A stretch of 64,000 nt of DNA from Cladorrhinum sp. PSN259 (taxonomy: Eukaryota; Ascomycota; Sordariomycetes; Sordariales; Podosporaceae): assembly GCA_033725935.1 (NCBI GenBank), contig MU867064.1, positions 310,001 to 374,000 on the forward strand, written 5' to 3'. Position 1 is the first letter of the stretch. Each line of letters starts with the position of its first letter. Positions 10,542 through 22,473 of the stretch are shown here, piece by piece. The translations under genes and the position numbers were made by a program. The notes beneath the pieces are model-generated. The model made no database searches, had not been told where the DNA came from, and saw nothing but the letters and a program-made list of their open reading frames with translations.

Positions 10542-12584
10542 TGTCCAAAGCCCTTCGGGCTCAGCTCTCGCAGCTACTCGTATGACTATTCGACAGCGGG
10601 AAAAGCCGAGCAGGTGCGCGGGAGACGGAGGGATCTAGTAACTCAACAGATCAGTAGCTGAAACTAGGATAAGCTCTCAGACATTAATAAGACACCTACC
10701 GCGAGTGATTGTTGGGATGCGTAGCGCGAATCTCGGTGTTTTCGATTGTTACAGCTCAAAGGTGGTCGTTGTTGTTGTTGTCTCTAAGGGTCGAGGTCCT
10801 GTCAGCCCAGATCGCCAACCCCGCATATCAGGCTGGCTTGGCGCCCAAGCGGCTGGCGCCAATTGCGCATATTCGAAGCATCGTCATTGGCGGTGTTTCG
10901 CTGGCGTGCATGAAGATGTCTCTTTGGAGCGACGTCGGTCGCCCTTCTTTCCGCAGGGCCATCGTTTTGGCGCATCCGTTTACCGGCAGGTACCACGAAC
11001 GCGCTGTTACCATGATGAAGCCGTGATGCTCTCAAGAGTTCGAAGCGGGATGGAAAGTGTATTGGGATACAAGACCGAAGGTCGCAAAAGTGGTTGACTG
11101 TGTGTGTGGTTGCACGGGCTGCAAACCTTACGAAAACAAGCTGTCTGGAGCTTAGACCACAAGGTGGTCCGTGTACCCTTCCCACAAAGTGGGGTCTAGG
11201 CAGTTCATCTTCGGCTAAATTCGTCACGGCGTTTGTCTCGATGCTGACGCTGCTCCATCTGTTTCGAGTCATTATCGGCGCTAACACGGTTCGTTCTTGG
11301 CAAGGAATCGCTATTATGGCTAACCCGACTTTCGATATAAGCCAGTGGTATGACGAGAATGATCTCCATTACCGAATCCCGAACACACCTATAATGTCAC
11401 GGCGCCCACTTGTGCCATGTCACATGACTGGATAGATTACATAACGAGAGGTGGGGGAGGGGCAAGTGGCAGCTGCTGCAGTTGGCCTGTGCTTGGCAGG
11501 GTGAAAACCTTCCACTTGCGGCTGGCCTTCGGCTTTCTTTCTTCTCCCTCTCTTCACCTTTAGAATTGACTGTATTTGTGACAGCACCTCACGTGACCCC
11601 TCCGTACTACTTCGCTCCGTCACATATAACAGCGAGCCCGGCACCGCAGTATCAGCCGCAAAGACGCAGACCGGGACTGCCACTCCTCCAGCTGGCTGAC
11701 TGGTACCCCAACCTGCCAGATGATTAATCCCTGCCTACATGCATCCATTATTCCATCGAATAGAAAATGCTACTGAAGAAAGGAAGACTGTCAAAGGTTA
11801 CAAACGATACAGAACAGAACCTAGTGCTGGCGCCTGGCGCATTTTGGGACCAGACTCTGAAGCCGAAGCTGCTGCAACTCTTGGCGAAGACGACGCCGCG
11901 AAACAAGTGCTACGAGCCAGACGAGACGAACGTTGTCGTATCCGTTACCAATCGCCCCCAGCGAGATCTGACCAAACGCTTAGACGAGCTGGACATTGAT
12001 TAGCAGGTAATAGAGGACCAGCTGATAGCCTAGAGCCATCTCCTCCGTTCCGTCAAGTGAATACCAATAAAAGGCTCTGACGACGGGTGGAGACGTGGGG
12101 TCGGACAACACGGCAGGAGCATCATAGTTTGGCCGGTTCGAAGATGGTGTGGCGATGCTGAGGGACTCCTGTCCCATCATTAGGGATGAGGCGGGCTTGT
12201 GCACCTGTCGACTGCCGACGAAAAGGTAATTGGAAATGTTTTAGGAAGCTGGAGACGTTCAAGCAGCAGTACACAAGGGATTGAGTGGGTGGCGACGTCA
12301 TTCCCAACGTGACAGTACTGTACAATAATCTTGATGGATGAATCTTCTCAGCCTTGGAGGGAGTCCTTGGCGCAAGTACTGTATCCCATACATGCTGTCG
12401 TCCTTGGCGTCCATAGCCAAATGGAGTCGTGCTGCAGCTAGAGACAAGTTTCATTGTTCCATTTACTGTACAAGGACACAGAAAGCTTTATCCTAATTTC
12501 GTTTTTCTAATATTGCGCATTATGCAATTAGCGGTTTGTCTCTCTTTACACATTTAATTAGAAAACAACACTTCGTTGGCCCCA
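10542..12584. other. intergenic region upstream of HNWD
   Basis: This contains the HNWD promoter side and several overlapping short ORFs on both strands (10705-11435) with no recognisable domain or splice structure. One slightly more protein-like frame at 11767-12003 is listed separately. Confidence 0.45.
11767..12003 (+). CDS. possible small ORF or gene remnant
   Basis: A 78-codon ATG frame begins MLLKKGRLSKVTND and ends TKRLDELDID. An overlapping frame (11739-11999) is also open and looks protein-like (KTVKGYKRYRTEPSAGAWR). I recognise no family. It could be a small gene, a remnant of a longer gene broken by frameshift, or chance. Confidence 0.2.
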   Translation: MLLKKGRLSKVTNDTEQNLVLAPGAFWDQTLKPKLLQLLAKTTPRNKCYEPDETNVVVSVTNRPQRDLTKRLDELDID

Positions 12585-12818
12585 TTCCGGCATTTGCCCT
12601 AATGACGCACATTGCAGAGCCGCAGCACCTTGGCAGTGCCAAAAGCGGCTAGTGTTCCGTTTCGCTGCATTAGCAACTGCAGCTATTTCTGGCTGACATG
12701 TACTTGGTACGGAGTGGGCAGCCACGCACTGTGTCAGCCACAGGCAGGGGTAGACTGGCCCGTGCGGAGAAAGTTTCAACATTGGAATCGTGGACACTGA
12801 TTTCGGTCTCTACTGTAC
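12585..12818 (-). repeat. inverted repeat, right copy
   Basis: This is the reverse-complement partner of 5778-6013, about 234 bp with a few single-base substitutions and small indels. It is one of the two boundaries of a roughly 7-kb segment holding the HNWD gene. Confidence 0.9.
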
Positions 12819-14601
12819 TCAAGTATCGCTTCGAAACAGGAATCTCAAAGTTGGGCGGCAGTCGGGAACCTACAGTACCTGCCTTGAATACTTACATTAT
12901 TCTTGCAACTGGTCAACTCTTCTTTGAGATTCCAGTCTCCCGAGATCCAGATCACATTCCTGCATAAAGACAAGGACAAAGCGGCCCTCTGAGTTTCTTG
13001 TTTGATTTCATGTAGTATCGTACCGCGGTGACCACCTGTTGTTGGTGTGGCATATGTTCTCGCCGTCGCCCATTCAGCTGACGGTCAAGGGTGACAAGGC
13101 CGTGGAAGAAGAACCATTTGGCGTGGATGGTCAAAGCCGAGATTGCGCGAGTTCCTGTGCCCGCTCCCTTCTTGTACAGACGAAAAACTGAAAATACGCA
13201 CAGGCTCTCTGTTCGCCGAGAAACCTTTGGTTTGGTGTTTGGGAGTTGGCAAGTCGACGCCAAGTCCAGCACCGACTATGACAAAGGCCTAAGTACGGCA
13301 GATAGTACGGCAGATGGATGATACACCGGGCCGAAGAGCAAAGTTGAAAGGAGGCTGTAGTGATTCAACAAAAGCTGAAAATCTCTAACAAGTTTCCACA
13401 AAACAAGAACAAAGGAACTGACCACTTCAAACATAACTAGACGGATCAACTGCCCGGATCGTGGGCTGGGGCGGTGAGGGAAGGATTAAAACACGGCCAT
13501 CCCAGCAAAAGAAGCATTCATGGAATCATATAAAGATTAAAACTCGGGCGAGGCACAGCCTGAGATAGAGTCTATGCACTGCCGTCTTCTGCTTCAAAGT
13601 CATACGCCCGAAGCTCTGATTCTTAATTCAAGGCCTTGACTTTTTCCCATATCAACCACAGGGTATGCAACCTTGCCCATGACGATACGCTTACTTACTC
13701 ACGACTGCCGTGGTGGTTTATTATCACCCGCTCGAGCTAAACTACCATCTCTCCCACAAGCCTTACGATGATTCCTGAGTGGAAACTTAGGGGCTACTAT
13801 ATTGGCACGAAAGTTTGACAAAACCTGTGGCGCACCTGCGGACGAGTTTACCGAAATCTTCTTCGTATTTTAGCCCTAGTGTTAGCGGATACCTTTGCGA
13901 GTTACCCATTTCATCGTTGTAACAGATCAACTCAAAGCCTGTAGTGGAAGTAAGCATCAGCTCGAGAAGGAAGCCAAGTTGATGCAGGCTTCAATGCCAC
14001 CAAAAATTATGGCCATACAATAATGAGCAGCGTACATAAACTCGTAGCTATTTGCAACCCTAACAGGTTTGACTCAAGCCTTCTCAATCCGCCCGAGTCC
14101 CGAAATATCAAGCAAAGTTAAATAGATTGAGGAACGGGACTTGCAACCCGTGTCTCAAGACCACGAGCTATGGAAAGAGGTAACCACAGACATGGACCCA
14201 AAGCCATCAAAATAAAAAGTTACCAACACCGAAGAGTATGCTGCTCCTCAAGGAGTCACTGAGGCTATCGAACTACAAAAAAATACGGAAGAAAAGAGAG
14301 AAAGTATGCGTCCCCATGAAGCGCCACATTACTGAGTGAGAAAAAGGGGAAACCTATCTCAGGGTATCTTCAAGAACCCGTGTTGGCCTCGGACAAGCTC
14401 ACACATAAACCCAGCCATTCAAGAATTCTCGGGTGTGAAGCAGATAATTTTACAAAAAAAGATGGTTAGATGACATGGGGATTGGCTGCTCAGGTGCAGA
14501 AACAACAAAAAAGAAAGACAAAGACCAAATGCAAACGCTTTCCATCCACAACGCAGCCGCAGACACCACTCTGCGCGCCCTTATCCACCTGCTGATATCC
14601 C
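12819..14601. other. spacer between right inverted repeat and SLA2
   Basis: I see no gene, RNA or transposon. Only short ORFs are present. The last few hundred bases are probably the SLA2 3' UTR and flank. Confidence 0.5.
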
Positions 14602-17600
14602 CTACTCTTCCTGATATGAAATCTTGCGCATCTCGCCCAGCCGATGACGGGCAGCTGCAAGAGAATTCTCGAGCTGAAGGATTTCGACCTGTGTTTAAAT
14701 ATGTGTCAGCGATAAATGAATCAGAACAACGCCAAAGAAAACATACCTGTTGCTCCATCTCCCGCACCTTGAACTCGTGGGAGCCGAGCTTGGAATAGTC
14801 GACCTGCTCATCCTCTGCCATGCGGTCCTTGATCATGCTCTGTACCTGGCGGACAAGAGCACGGCAAGCCGCACCAACAGCCTTGCTAGCAGACTCAAGG
14901 TTCTCCTGGTTCTTGCTCATGAAGCCGGCCTTGACACGGCTGGCGGCGACAAGCTGCGCTGTCGAAGCAGCCACATCGTTGGATGCTACAATAAGCTGCT
15001 CGGGACTGTTTCGGCTGGATAGAACGCCGTCGGCCGTCTCAATAAGTGTGTTAGTGGAAGATGCCACAGCCTTGGCAGCAGAAATAAGACCTTCGGTCCA
15101 TCTGTTATTCTTCTTGTAGAAAGCAGTCTTGGACGACGAGCCACGTCCAGCTTGGACGATCTCCTGTTGTGTAACGGTGGCAGCCTTGATGAGTTGCGTA
15201 ATGGCGGTAGTGATGGCCATGGCAGCATCAAGAATTGAATCGTGAACCTTAAGTTCGTAAGTAGAATAACCATCACGAGGCTTGTTCCGCAGCTTCATGA
15301 GACGAGCAACTGCCGCGGCAATGGCGTCAGCAGCCTTGTTAAGTTCTTGGTCGACAATTTCACCCAAGTCACCCTTGTTGGCAAGCTTGCCAAAACCAGG
15401 CGCAAAACCTTCAACCAGCTTGTTGAGTTTCTGGAGATTCATCTGGACCTCGTTATTGCTATTGATCACGACATCGGTCTTCTGGAGCGGGTCCATCCCA
15501 TCCAACCGGAAGCTGAGCAAGCTGCGGAAGAACTTGACTGTTGAATGAGCGGACTGGCGAGCGCCATTTACCAAAGAATCACTCTTCTTCTCATCGGTAG
15601 CAAGACGAATGAGACCCTTGGCGTTGCCGCAAACATCCGCAATGGCTCCCGAGAAAACGTTGACGTTCTTGATCAACTCGGCATGGGTGCTGTTGGGGCC
15701 ATCTGCGATGAAGTTGTTGAACGATGTTGCGAACTCGGTGGCGCTGGATGAGGCCTTCTCGATCTGAGATAGAACATAAGAAGGTGATGCGTTCTGGTTA
15801 CCGGCTTGCATGCTAGAATCGAGTTCGTAGATGGCATCATCCACGCGCTGAACTCCGGCTTGGAGTACTGAGTCGATGATCTCGTTGATCTTGTCAAACT
15901 GTGCTAGAATGATAGCATCAAGCTGGCCGTCGAGCACATTATCCGTCACACCCTGGTTATTCTTCAGCTCATTGAGTTCGATGAGAGTCTGATCCATGCC
16001 AGCCTTGTAAACCTCAAGTTCTTCCTCCTTCTCCCGGAGGAGTGTCTCAAGATCAGAGCTACCGTCTCTAAGCTTAGCCTGCGCCTCGTCAAGAGCCCGC
16101 GACTTGTTCCGTAAGGCTTCTTCAAGATCCGACATCTCCCGGTTATATTTGGACAGCATAGTAGAAAGCTCGTTGCCCTTGCTTCTCTCCAAGTTGTCAG
16201 CACGGTCCAGGGCCATCCGAAGCTCGCGCTTCAGCTTCTCCACCTCATCCTTGTTGGAGCCTGACAGCCTATCCTTCTCGTGAAGTGCCCTGTCACGCTC
16301 TCGAATCATGTCAGCTAGTTCGAGATTCTTGGTCTTGATCTCCCGTTCCAGCTTCTCGCGCCTGTCAATAGCCTCTTGCGCGGAAGCAGCCTTGAGTTGG
16401 ACCGATTTGAACTTCTGAAGAAGATCAAGGTGCTCCGAGCGAAGCTGAGAGTACAGCTTCGCCAGTGCCTCATATTTTGTTCTCCAAGTATTAACCTGCT
16501 CTTGAAGCGCCTTGATCTGATCATCCCGACTGGTAAGCTGCTGCCCAAAATTACCCTGTATCTGCGCCAATTCATTCTCTAGAGCCTTCACCCTTTGATC
16601 GTACTGCTGGAGCAGGAGCTGATCTTGCTCGTACTGGGCACGGGCGTTGAGGTTTTGCTGCTCCAACTCCGCCAACCGACCTTGAGTCTGCCACTGCGCT
16701 TGCTGGGCTAACAACGCTTGCTGTTCCCGCTCTTGCTGCTCCCTTAACCGTCGCTGTTGCTCTTCGAAGTCGCGTTGCGCTTGTAGTTGGGCTTGCTGTT
16801 GCGCTAAGAGCGCGTTCTGCTGCTGGGCCTCCAGCACGCGCTGTTGCTCCTCGTACTCCCTGTTTTGTCTATCAATCTCGCTCTTCCAGAACTCAGACAT
16901 GTCGTCGGGCTCATCAGACTTGGGTGGCGGTGGCGGTGTCGGCTGCTTCTCAATTTCTTTCTTGGGCCTTGCGGGCAGTGCAGGCGCATTTTCGTCTTCT
17001 GCCAGCAAATTTGGAGGGTCTTGGGGCAGTTTCGGGATGGTGATGAGACTCGTGAGGTAGCGAAGGTTCGAACATTCGTAGTAGTATTTGACAAGACGGT
17101 AGTGCTGGGCATCGTATCTTTGTCGGAGAGGCTCAAGGGCATCGTTGTCACCGGTGCCTATCCATTGTCAGCAAGGGAAGGCCTGAAACCATCAAACAGA
17201 TTAACCTACTTGAATGCATGGCCCGAAGCATGCTCGTGATAAATTTATAGATACCGTAACTTTCCGTTACAAGAGGAACAAGGGCAGAAATCCTGCACTC
17301 GTTATTACCAACATTGCGGAAGTGGGAGAAGATAAGCTTCTGAAAGGAGTCGATCTTGTCCTGCAAAGTCATGAGGTCGGTGATGGTCTCGTATCCCTCA
17401 TTTGGGTCATTGATGGCCTTGAGGCTGATGTACTCCTCGTACTCGAAGGTTCCGTTGAACTCGGGATGCTGTTGATGGAACGAGAGCTTCGCGAGCAGGT
17501 AGTAGACGTATTCTTTGATCAGGGGGCCGTATCCTCGCATGCCTTCGCCCGCCATGCCGCGATTTAAGCTGTCAATCCAGCCCCTGTTTGCCATTGCCTC

Positions 17601-17948
17601 TCTCAACGTGATGGGATGACCCTCTTGCAGGACTTTGTGAACCGTGATCAGGGCTTTGAAGGTTTGCACCTCGTCGGCGAGGATGGGTTGGACCTTTAGC
17701 CCAGCCCAGAAGGACTGGGAGGATTTGTGATCCCATGTGTAGACAATGCAGCTCCTGACGTGCTTGCGCTTCGGGGCCGTCTCATCGGGACTCGTTGCTT
17801 TCTTGATGTTGATGGCCAGCTCGGCCTCGGACCTGCGCGGAGGAAGCATCGTGGGTCAGTTGGCAACTTTCGAGCAACGCTTGTCTTGCACTGATCGATC
17901 CAAGGTATAAACGCACTTTGTATGGTCTAGACTACGGATCGTAGCCAT
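14602..17948 (-). CDS. SLA2: SLA2 endocytic/actin adaptor (HIP1R family)
   Basis: This protein links clathrin-coated endocytic sites and PtdIns(4,5)P2 membranes to cortical actin. Four exons, 17948-17917, 17832-17210, 17157-14747 and 14688-14602, give 1050 aa, the family's normal length. Exon 1 codes MATIRSLDHTK and uses a GTGCGT donor. The ANTH domain (about residues 10-280) includes KRKHVRSCIVYTWDHKSS. A P-rich linker (PALPARPK...PTPPPPPK) follows, then a long Q-rich coiled coil (about 330-620), then the C-terminal talin-like I/LWEQ actin-binding module, ending LAAARHRLGEMRKISYQEE. The last exon restores the conserved end that the unspliced frame lacks. SLA2 is the classic conserved flank of Pezizomycotina MAT loci, which supports the MAT assignment. 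Confidence 0.97.
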
Positions 17949-18887
17949 GTTGGGCAGCAATCTAGGGGTGTGAGGGCAGCAAGGTAGGTATGGAGCTTCC
18001 AAGACTAGAATTGCGTGCACCTGCTCAGTGTTGCTGCTGCGCTATGCTCCCAGGTTGCTTGTCCCTGGTGCTGCTGCTGCTGGTTGCGCCAAATCAGGAA
18101 TCGAGGCAAGCACCCAAGAAGATGCTCAATATCAACATGCGACAGGGCCGGGCGCATCACCAATCTGCGCGCAGCGTGTCCTGGGAGGAAAAAGCGGGTT
18201 TCACGGAAATTGCAGCAATTCGAAAGTTGATTGTGTCGACAGCAAGTTATTAGGTCGTGGAGCCCGATGCTTGCCTCTTGCCGTCGTCAGCCTTCCGCTG
18301 CCAAGCTGCGAGCCATTGACATAACATCCAGTCCAAACATTCGACTGTTCGGCAGCTGCCACCAATCACAAAGACATTGGAAGTGGAAGGCAGTCGGCCC
18401 GTCATAGTGGGGTTTGAAAATAATTGTCAGCTGCCCGTGAAATGAGGCGTGTGGATGTCCCTGGTGCGACCCCGCCTCTAGCCTTCTTTAGCCCACCATT
18501 AGACAGGGGTTCCAGGCAGCATGCGGCGGCCTGCAGGTGATGGGAGAGCTCCATGTGCGGGCGAGGCTGCCTTCTAAGCTCGTCATGCTTCCCGCCGTGC
18601 CGTCACGAGGATTTTAGGTGGACTTTATCATCTGGTTTGGCCCTTTTAACTCTCAGTTTCCATCTTCCATCTTCTTCTCGGTCTTGATCTTTGAACAAAT
18701 AAATAGCAAACTCTATCTATCGATAAAGAGAGAAATCCCCGCTTCGACGTTTCGTTTGTCCGGTGTGTTCCCTTATCGGCACAGCTGCTGCAGCTTTCAG
18801 TGCCCCCACCCCGCCCTGTGACTCCGAAAGTAGATTCCCCATCCCATCAGCAATAACGCAAAAGAGAACGCAACCACAGCCTCCACG
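17949..18887. promoter_or_regulatory. divergent intergenic region SLA2 / ATG3
   Basis: SLA2 and ATG3 start on opposite strands 939 bases apart, so both promoters must lie here. CT-rich leader sequence precedes the ATG3 start. I see no defined operator or RNA gene. Confidence 0.6.
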
Positions 18888-20027
18888 ATGAACGTTCTCT
18901 ACTCCACAGTCAACAGTCTGCGCGACCGGTACATGCCGGCGAGCCACACATCAACTTTCCGAAAGGATGGCTGCATCACTCCAGAGGAGTTTGTTGCCGC
19001 CGGTGACTACCTGGTGCACAGGTTCCCGACGTGGTCATGGGCCGATGCCGACACCCCGGCTAAGCGCAGCAGCCACCTACCCCCCGGAAAGCAGTATCTA
19101 GTTACTCGGCATGTCCCATGCAATCGCCGGCTAAACGAAGATTTTGCAGGAGATGCGGGCCACGAGGAGGCGATGGTGGAAGGTGGCAAGAGCAACGACG
19201 AGGATGGATGGCTTCGAACTGGTGGCTTGACTAGCTCGCAGCCTCTCAAGGTCAGAGAGGTGCGCACCGTGGATGATGCTGGCAATCTGGGTGAGCGAGA
19301 GGTGATCGAGGACGACGACATTCCGGATATGGAAGACGATGAAGATGATGAGGCAATCATTCAAGATGCTTCAGCAGGCGGCTCAGCCAGGTATGCGCGT
19401 GCCAACCCAGATGTCATGTCAGTACTTGACTAACATTTTCTTGCCCTTGTCAGCGCAAAACGCACCTACTCTCTCTATATCATGTACTCGCCATACTACA
19501 GAGTTCCTCGATTGTACATGTCCGGTTATGCGGCCAACGGGCAACCTCTTCCCCCGCACCTCATGATGGAAGACATTGTAGGCGACTATACAGAAAAGAC
19601 GGTGACTCTGGAGGACTTTCCATTCTTCTCCTCGACGGTGAAGATGGCCAGCGTGCATCCTTGCAAGCACGCTCCAGTAATGAAAACGCTGCTTGATCGG
19701 GCTGATGCAGCTCTCAAGTTGCGCAGGGAGAAGCAGAAAGCTGCACAGGCAAAGGGTGGCAAGACTGCAGGTGACTCTCTTGCTGCCCAGGTCAACAGGC
19801 TGGACTTCAATGACCCGGATGCCGTTGATAACACCGAGGACTGGGAGGAAGTTCAGCCCGATTCCGATGACCAGGAAGTCGCAATCCGGGTTGATCAGTA
19901 TCTTGTGGTTTTCCTCAAGGTATGTCTCTCTGAAGATCACATTATATGGCGGAAATACTAACTCTGTTGCCAGTTCATTGCTAGCGTAACCCCTGGAATT
20001 GAACACGACAATACGATGGCACTATGA
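18888..20027 (+). CDS. ATG3: Atg3, E2-like enzyme for Atg8 lipidation
   Basis: Atg3 accepts Atg8 from Atg7 and transfers it to phosphatidylethanolamine during autophagosome growth. Exons 18888-19390, 19454-19919 and 19974-20027 give 340 aa. The N-terminus (MNVLYSTVNSLRDRYMPA) is the amphipathic membrane-sensing helix region. An acidic flexible stretch follows (residues about 85-160, EDDDIPDMEDDEDDE). The catalytic core contains YYRVPRLYMSGYAANGQPLP and the active-site motif SVHPCKH with cysteine at about residue 238. WEEV in the handle region fits a W-x-x-hydrophobic Atg8-interacting motif. The end FIASVTPGIEHDNTM is the conserved family C-terminus, which fixes the short last exon. All expected residues are present. 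Confidence 0.97.
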
Positions 20028-21102
20028 GACACTGAATTGCACTATTTATTATTTTTTTCTGGGCTTTCTTTTTACAACTGGGTTATCAAGATGGCTGGTA
20101 TTCCAGCTACTTAATTACAGGTAGACGGACAATTTTATTTTGGGACAGGGATGGGAGGCGTTGGGGATATTGGAGTTTTCATGGCTTAGGTTTTCAGATA
20201 CGGGAATGGCCGACTAGTCGGTAGTATTCAATAGCATGATGATAGACTCCTAGGTTGGCAATCAAACTCTGGGCTTGAGACTGGAGACCTAAAGTTATGA
20301 TGTCGCGCTGGTATTGGATGACTTTGGCGTGTCAACTGCACGACTCAATATGAAACATTAAATAATTGTCCATTTGACCATGAGAAAATTTCATCCACTC
20401 CCTTCTTTTGACTTATTTTTTTTTTTTCTTTTGATTCAAGCGATATATCGGTATTCATCAACCCTGGTTGCTCCAGCTCAAGTCTAAGGAGCTTATCTCC
20501 CGACCCCTTCCCGCTCATTCCCCGATCCCCCGATCCCCGATCCCCCATCTCCACATTTCACATAGCTAATATTTTTTCTCGGGAGTTTCTAGATATAGTA
20601 AAGAGCATCCCCACTGGCTATTTTTAAGTCAAAGGCGATATCAACACTGAGTTATCTGACTATTTAAAATGGCTCGTAGCATGTAGCATCACATTGCCCC
20701 CGGGACTTCCCTCCATTCCCTCTCCGCCACGCTTGGCCTTAGCTGCATGTGGGTACGCTCTTGAACGGCGCCGGCCCGTTGCCGCTCAGCGGATCCTTTA
20801 CTAGCTGGGTTGCGTGGTTAGTAAATCCCTGCAACTGATGTCCCAATAAAAAGCACTTCCATGTTTTCAGGGGGGAAAAAAAGGGGGGGGGGGGGGGGGG
20901 GGGCGCAACCAACCTTGCAACACGCCCAGTTGGGCCCCAAAAATGGGGGTTTCGGAAACTTCACCGTTAAAAAAAACCTCCTGGTACCCACANNNNNNNN
21001 NNCCGCCCGCCCCCCTGACCCCCCCGCCCCGCCCGCCCCCCCCCCCCCCGCCCCCCCCCCGCCCCCCCCCCCCCCCCCGCGCGGCCCCAGCTACCAACCT
21101 TG
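20028..21102. other. ATG3 3' flank and low-quality poly-G/C segment
   Basis: No gene is visible. Bases 20880-21080 consist largely of G or C runs around a 10-N gap. 20907-20968 is a degraded copy of 21092-21153, so this part of the sequence should not be trusted. Confidence 0.6.
20993..21002. other. assembly gap (10 N)
   Basis: Ten N lie between long G and C homopolymers. The flanking similarity suggests a mis-joined or error-rich read end, not real missing sequence. Confidence 0.95.
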
Positions 21103-21489
21103 CTACTCGCCCTCTTGGTCGCCAATCAGAGTGCTTTCGTCATCTTCCTCGTTCTCAAACTCGTCCTGGTCCTCCTCCTCTTCATACATGTCTTGGTCCT
21201 GCATGTACATATTCTCGTCATCGTAATTGGGCTCCTCTCCATAGAGGAAGGCAACCACGGCCTCCATCGTATCCTCATCAAGGTCATCAATGTCAATCTC
21301 TACATCGTAGTATTCGTCATCCTCGTCTTCGTCGTCGTTCAGGTTGACTTCAATGGTGTAAACTCGAGATTGAGTTGGCGTGTTGTTCAGTCTACGCCCA
21401 TTGTCCTCTTGTGGCTGACTGTTGGTAGTGGCCTGCTGCTGTTGAGGCACATTGACGGGGCGGTAGGGGACGTTGTATTCCGTTGCCAT
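21103..21489 (-). CDS. small acidic hypothetical protein
   Basis: A 128-aa protein starting MATEYNVPYRPVNVPQQQQ. An in-frame ATG further upstream (21627) would add a P-rich stretch, but MATEYNVPY is preferred because the upstream part is low-complexity. The first third is Q/N-rich; the rest is extremely acidic (VNLNDDEDEDDEYYDVEIDIDD, then YEEEEDQDEFENEEDDE) with one hydrophobic segment, TMEAVVAFLYGEE. No signal peptide or known domain is visible. The stop codon lies only about 100 bases from the low-quality gap, but the coding part reads cleanly. A histone-chaperone-like or intrinsically disordered nuclear protein is conceivable from composition alone; I do not assign a function. Confidence 0.6.
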   Translation of the reverse strand: MATEYNVPYRPVNVPQQQQATTNSQPQEDNGRRLNNTPTQSRVYTIEVNLNDDEDEDDEYYDVEIDIDDLDEDTMEAVVAFLYGEEPNYDDENMYMQDQDMYEEEEDQDEFENEEDDESTLIGDQEGE

Positions 21490-22399
21490 CTTTACCAGTG
21501 ATTTGATGAGAGTGGGCTGGCATGGAGGAAAGGGAGGGGGGGCGGGAGAAAGAGGGGGGCGAGGGAATGGGGGCGAGATTGTGGTGGGTGGGCGATTATA
21601 AGTGACAGAATGGCGAAGCTGAGACATGCATACTCCTCCTCGGCTTGTGTTTGGCCAGCTGGAAAGAAATGTCTGAGGGATAATCGGCGCAACTTTTCAC
21701 CAGCCAATCTGATTCGAGTATATTGAAAAAGCTGGTAATAGGCAATTCGTGACGATAGCACAGAACTAAATACTTGTTGCACGATGCTAATAGATCAGTG
21801 CAGGTAGATTGAGCTTGCGTGGTATGGTCTTGAGTGTCCAGGCCACGAGCGATGCTGCTCCTTGTCTTGCTTCTCACATACCATTACCATCCATGCAAGT
21901 CTTAACCTATCCTTCTGCTACAGGCTAGTTTGTTTGTTGCATAACTTATTCCCTCACGATAGTCAACCACGGACACCATCTCTGAACAGCATTGTGACGG
22001 AGTGTGCGGCCTCCGTTAACCATATATATACTGCAATTGGTTGCAAGTTGTCGAATTGTAATTCGGCACTCCTTTGGAGAATTGGTTGAGTGATCATTGC
22101 AGTGCCAGTCTTACCGACTGTCACAAGCATCTTGATATAGCAAAACAAGAGTAAAATCCTCTTTCTTGGTCTTGTTCACTCCGAGACATGTTTTTCTCTG
22201 TTGCTTGCCTTTAGTAGCTATCGAGATACTCCTCAAGTCAAAACCAATATAGTAAAGCGACTACCATCTTTGAAAGCTCTCGTATCTACTCGGCAGTGTA
22301 AAACAGTGTGAGTGAACTTCATGGAACAAAGCCCGGAAAGGACGTTGCCTCCTTTCGTGATAATCGCCTCTACAACGATAATTCATCAATTGAAGCAAT
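21490..22399. other. intergenic region before tRNA-Asn
   Basis: No gene is supported. Bases just upstream of the acidic-protein ATG are CT-rich on the minus strand, consistent with its promoter and leader. Confidence 0.5.
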
Positions 22400-22473
22400 T
22401 CCTCTGTGGCGCAATTGGCTAGCGCGTCTGACTGTTAATCAGGAGGTTGGAAGTTCGAGCCTTCCCGGAGGAG
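22400..22473 (+). tRNA. tRNA-Asn (GTT)
   Basis: A 74-nt cloverleaf. The acceptor stem TCCTCTG pairs with CGGAGGA (one T-G pair) and is followed by discriminator G. D arm GCGC/GCGC with AATTGGCTA loop; anticodon stem TCTGA/TCAGG with loop CTGTTAA, anticodon GTT; T arm GGAAG-TTCGAGC-CTTCC. A-box and B-box promoters are internal. A T6 run about 10 bases downstream is the RNA polymerase III terminator. No intron. Confidence 0.95.

Noticed and set aside
10705..11287. Overlapping 105-161 codon ORFs upstream of HNWD
   Set aside because: Open on both strands with no domain, signal or splice structure; no frame stands out.
17214..17567. 117-codon plus-strand ORF inside SLA2
   Set aside because: Antisense shadow of the ANTH-coding exon.
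20861..21226. Gly/Pro-rich ORFs crossing the first gap
   Set aside because: Generated by poly-G/C runs and N bases; not real protein.
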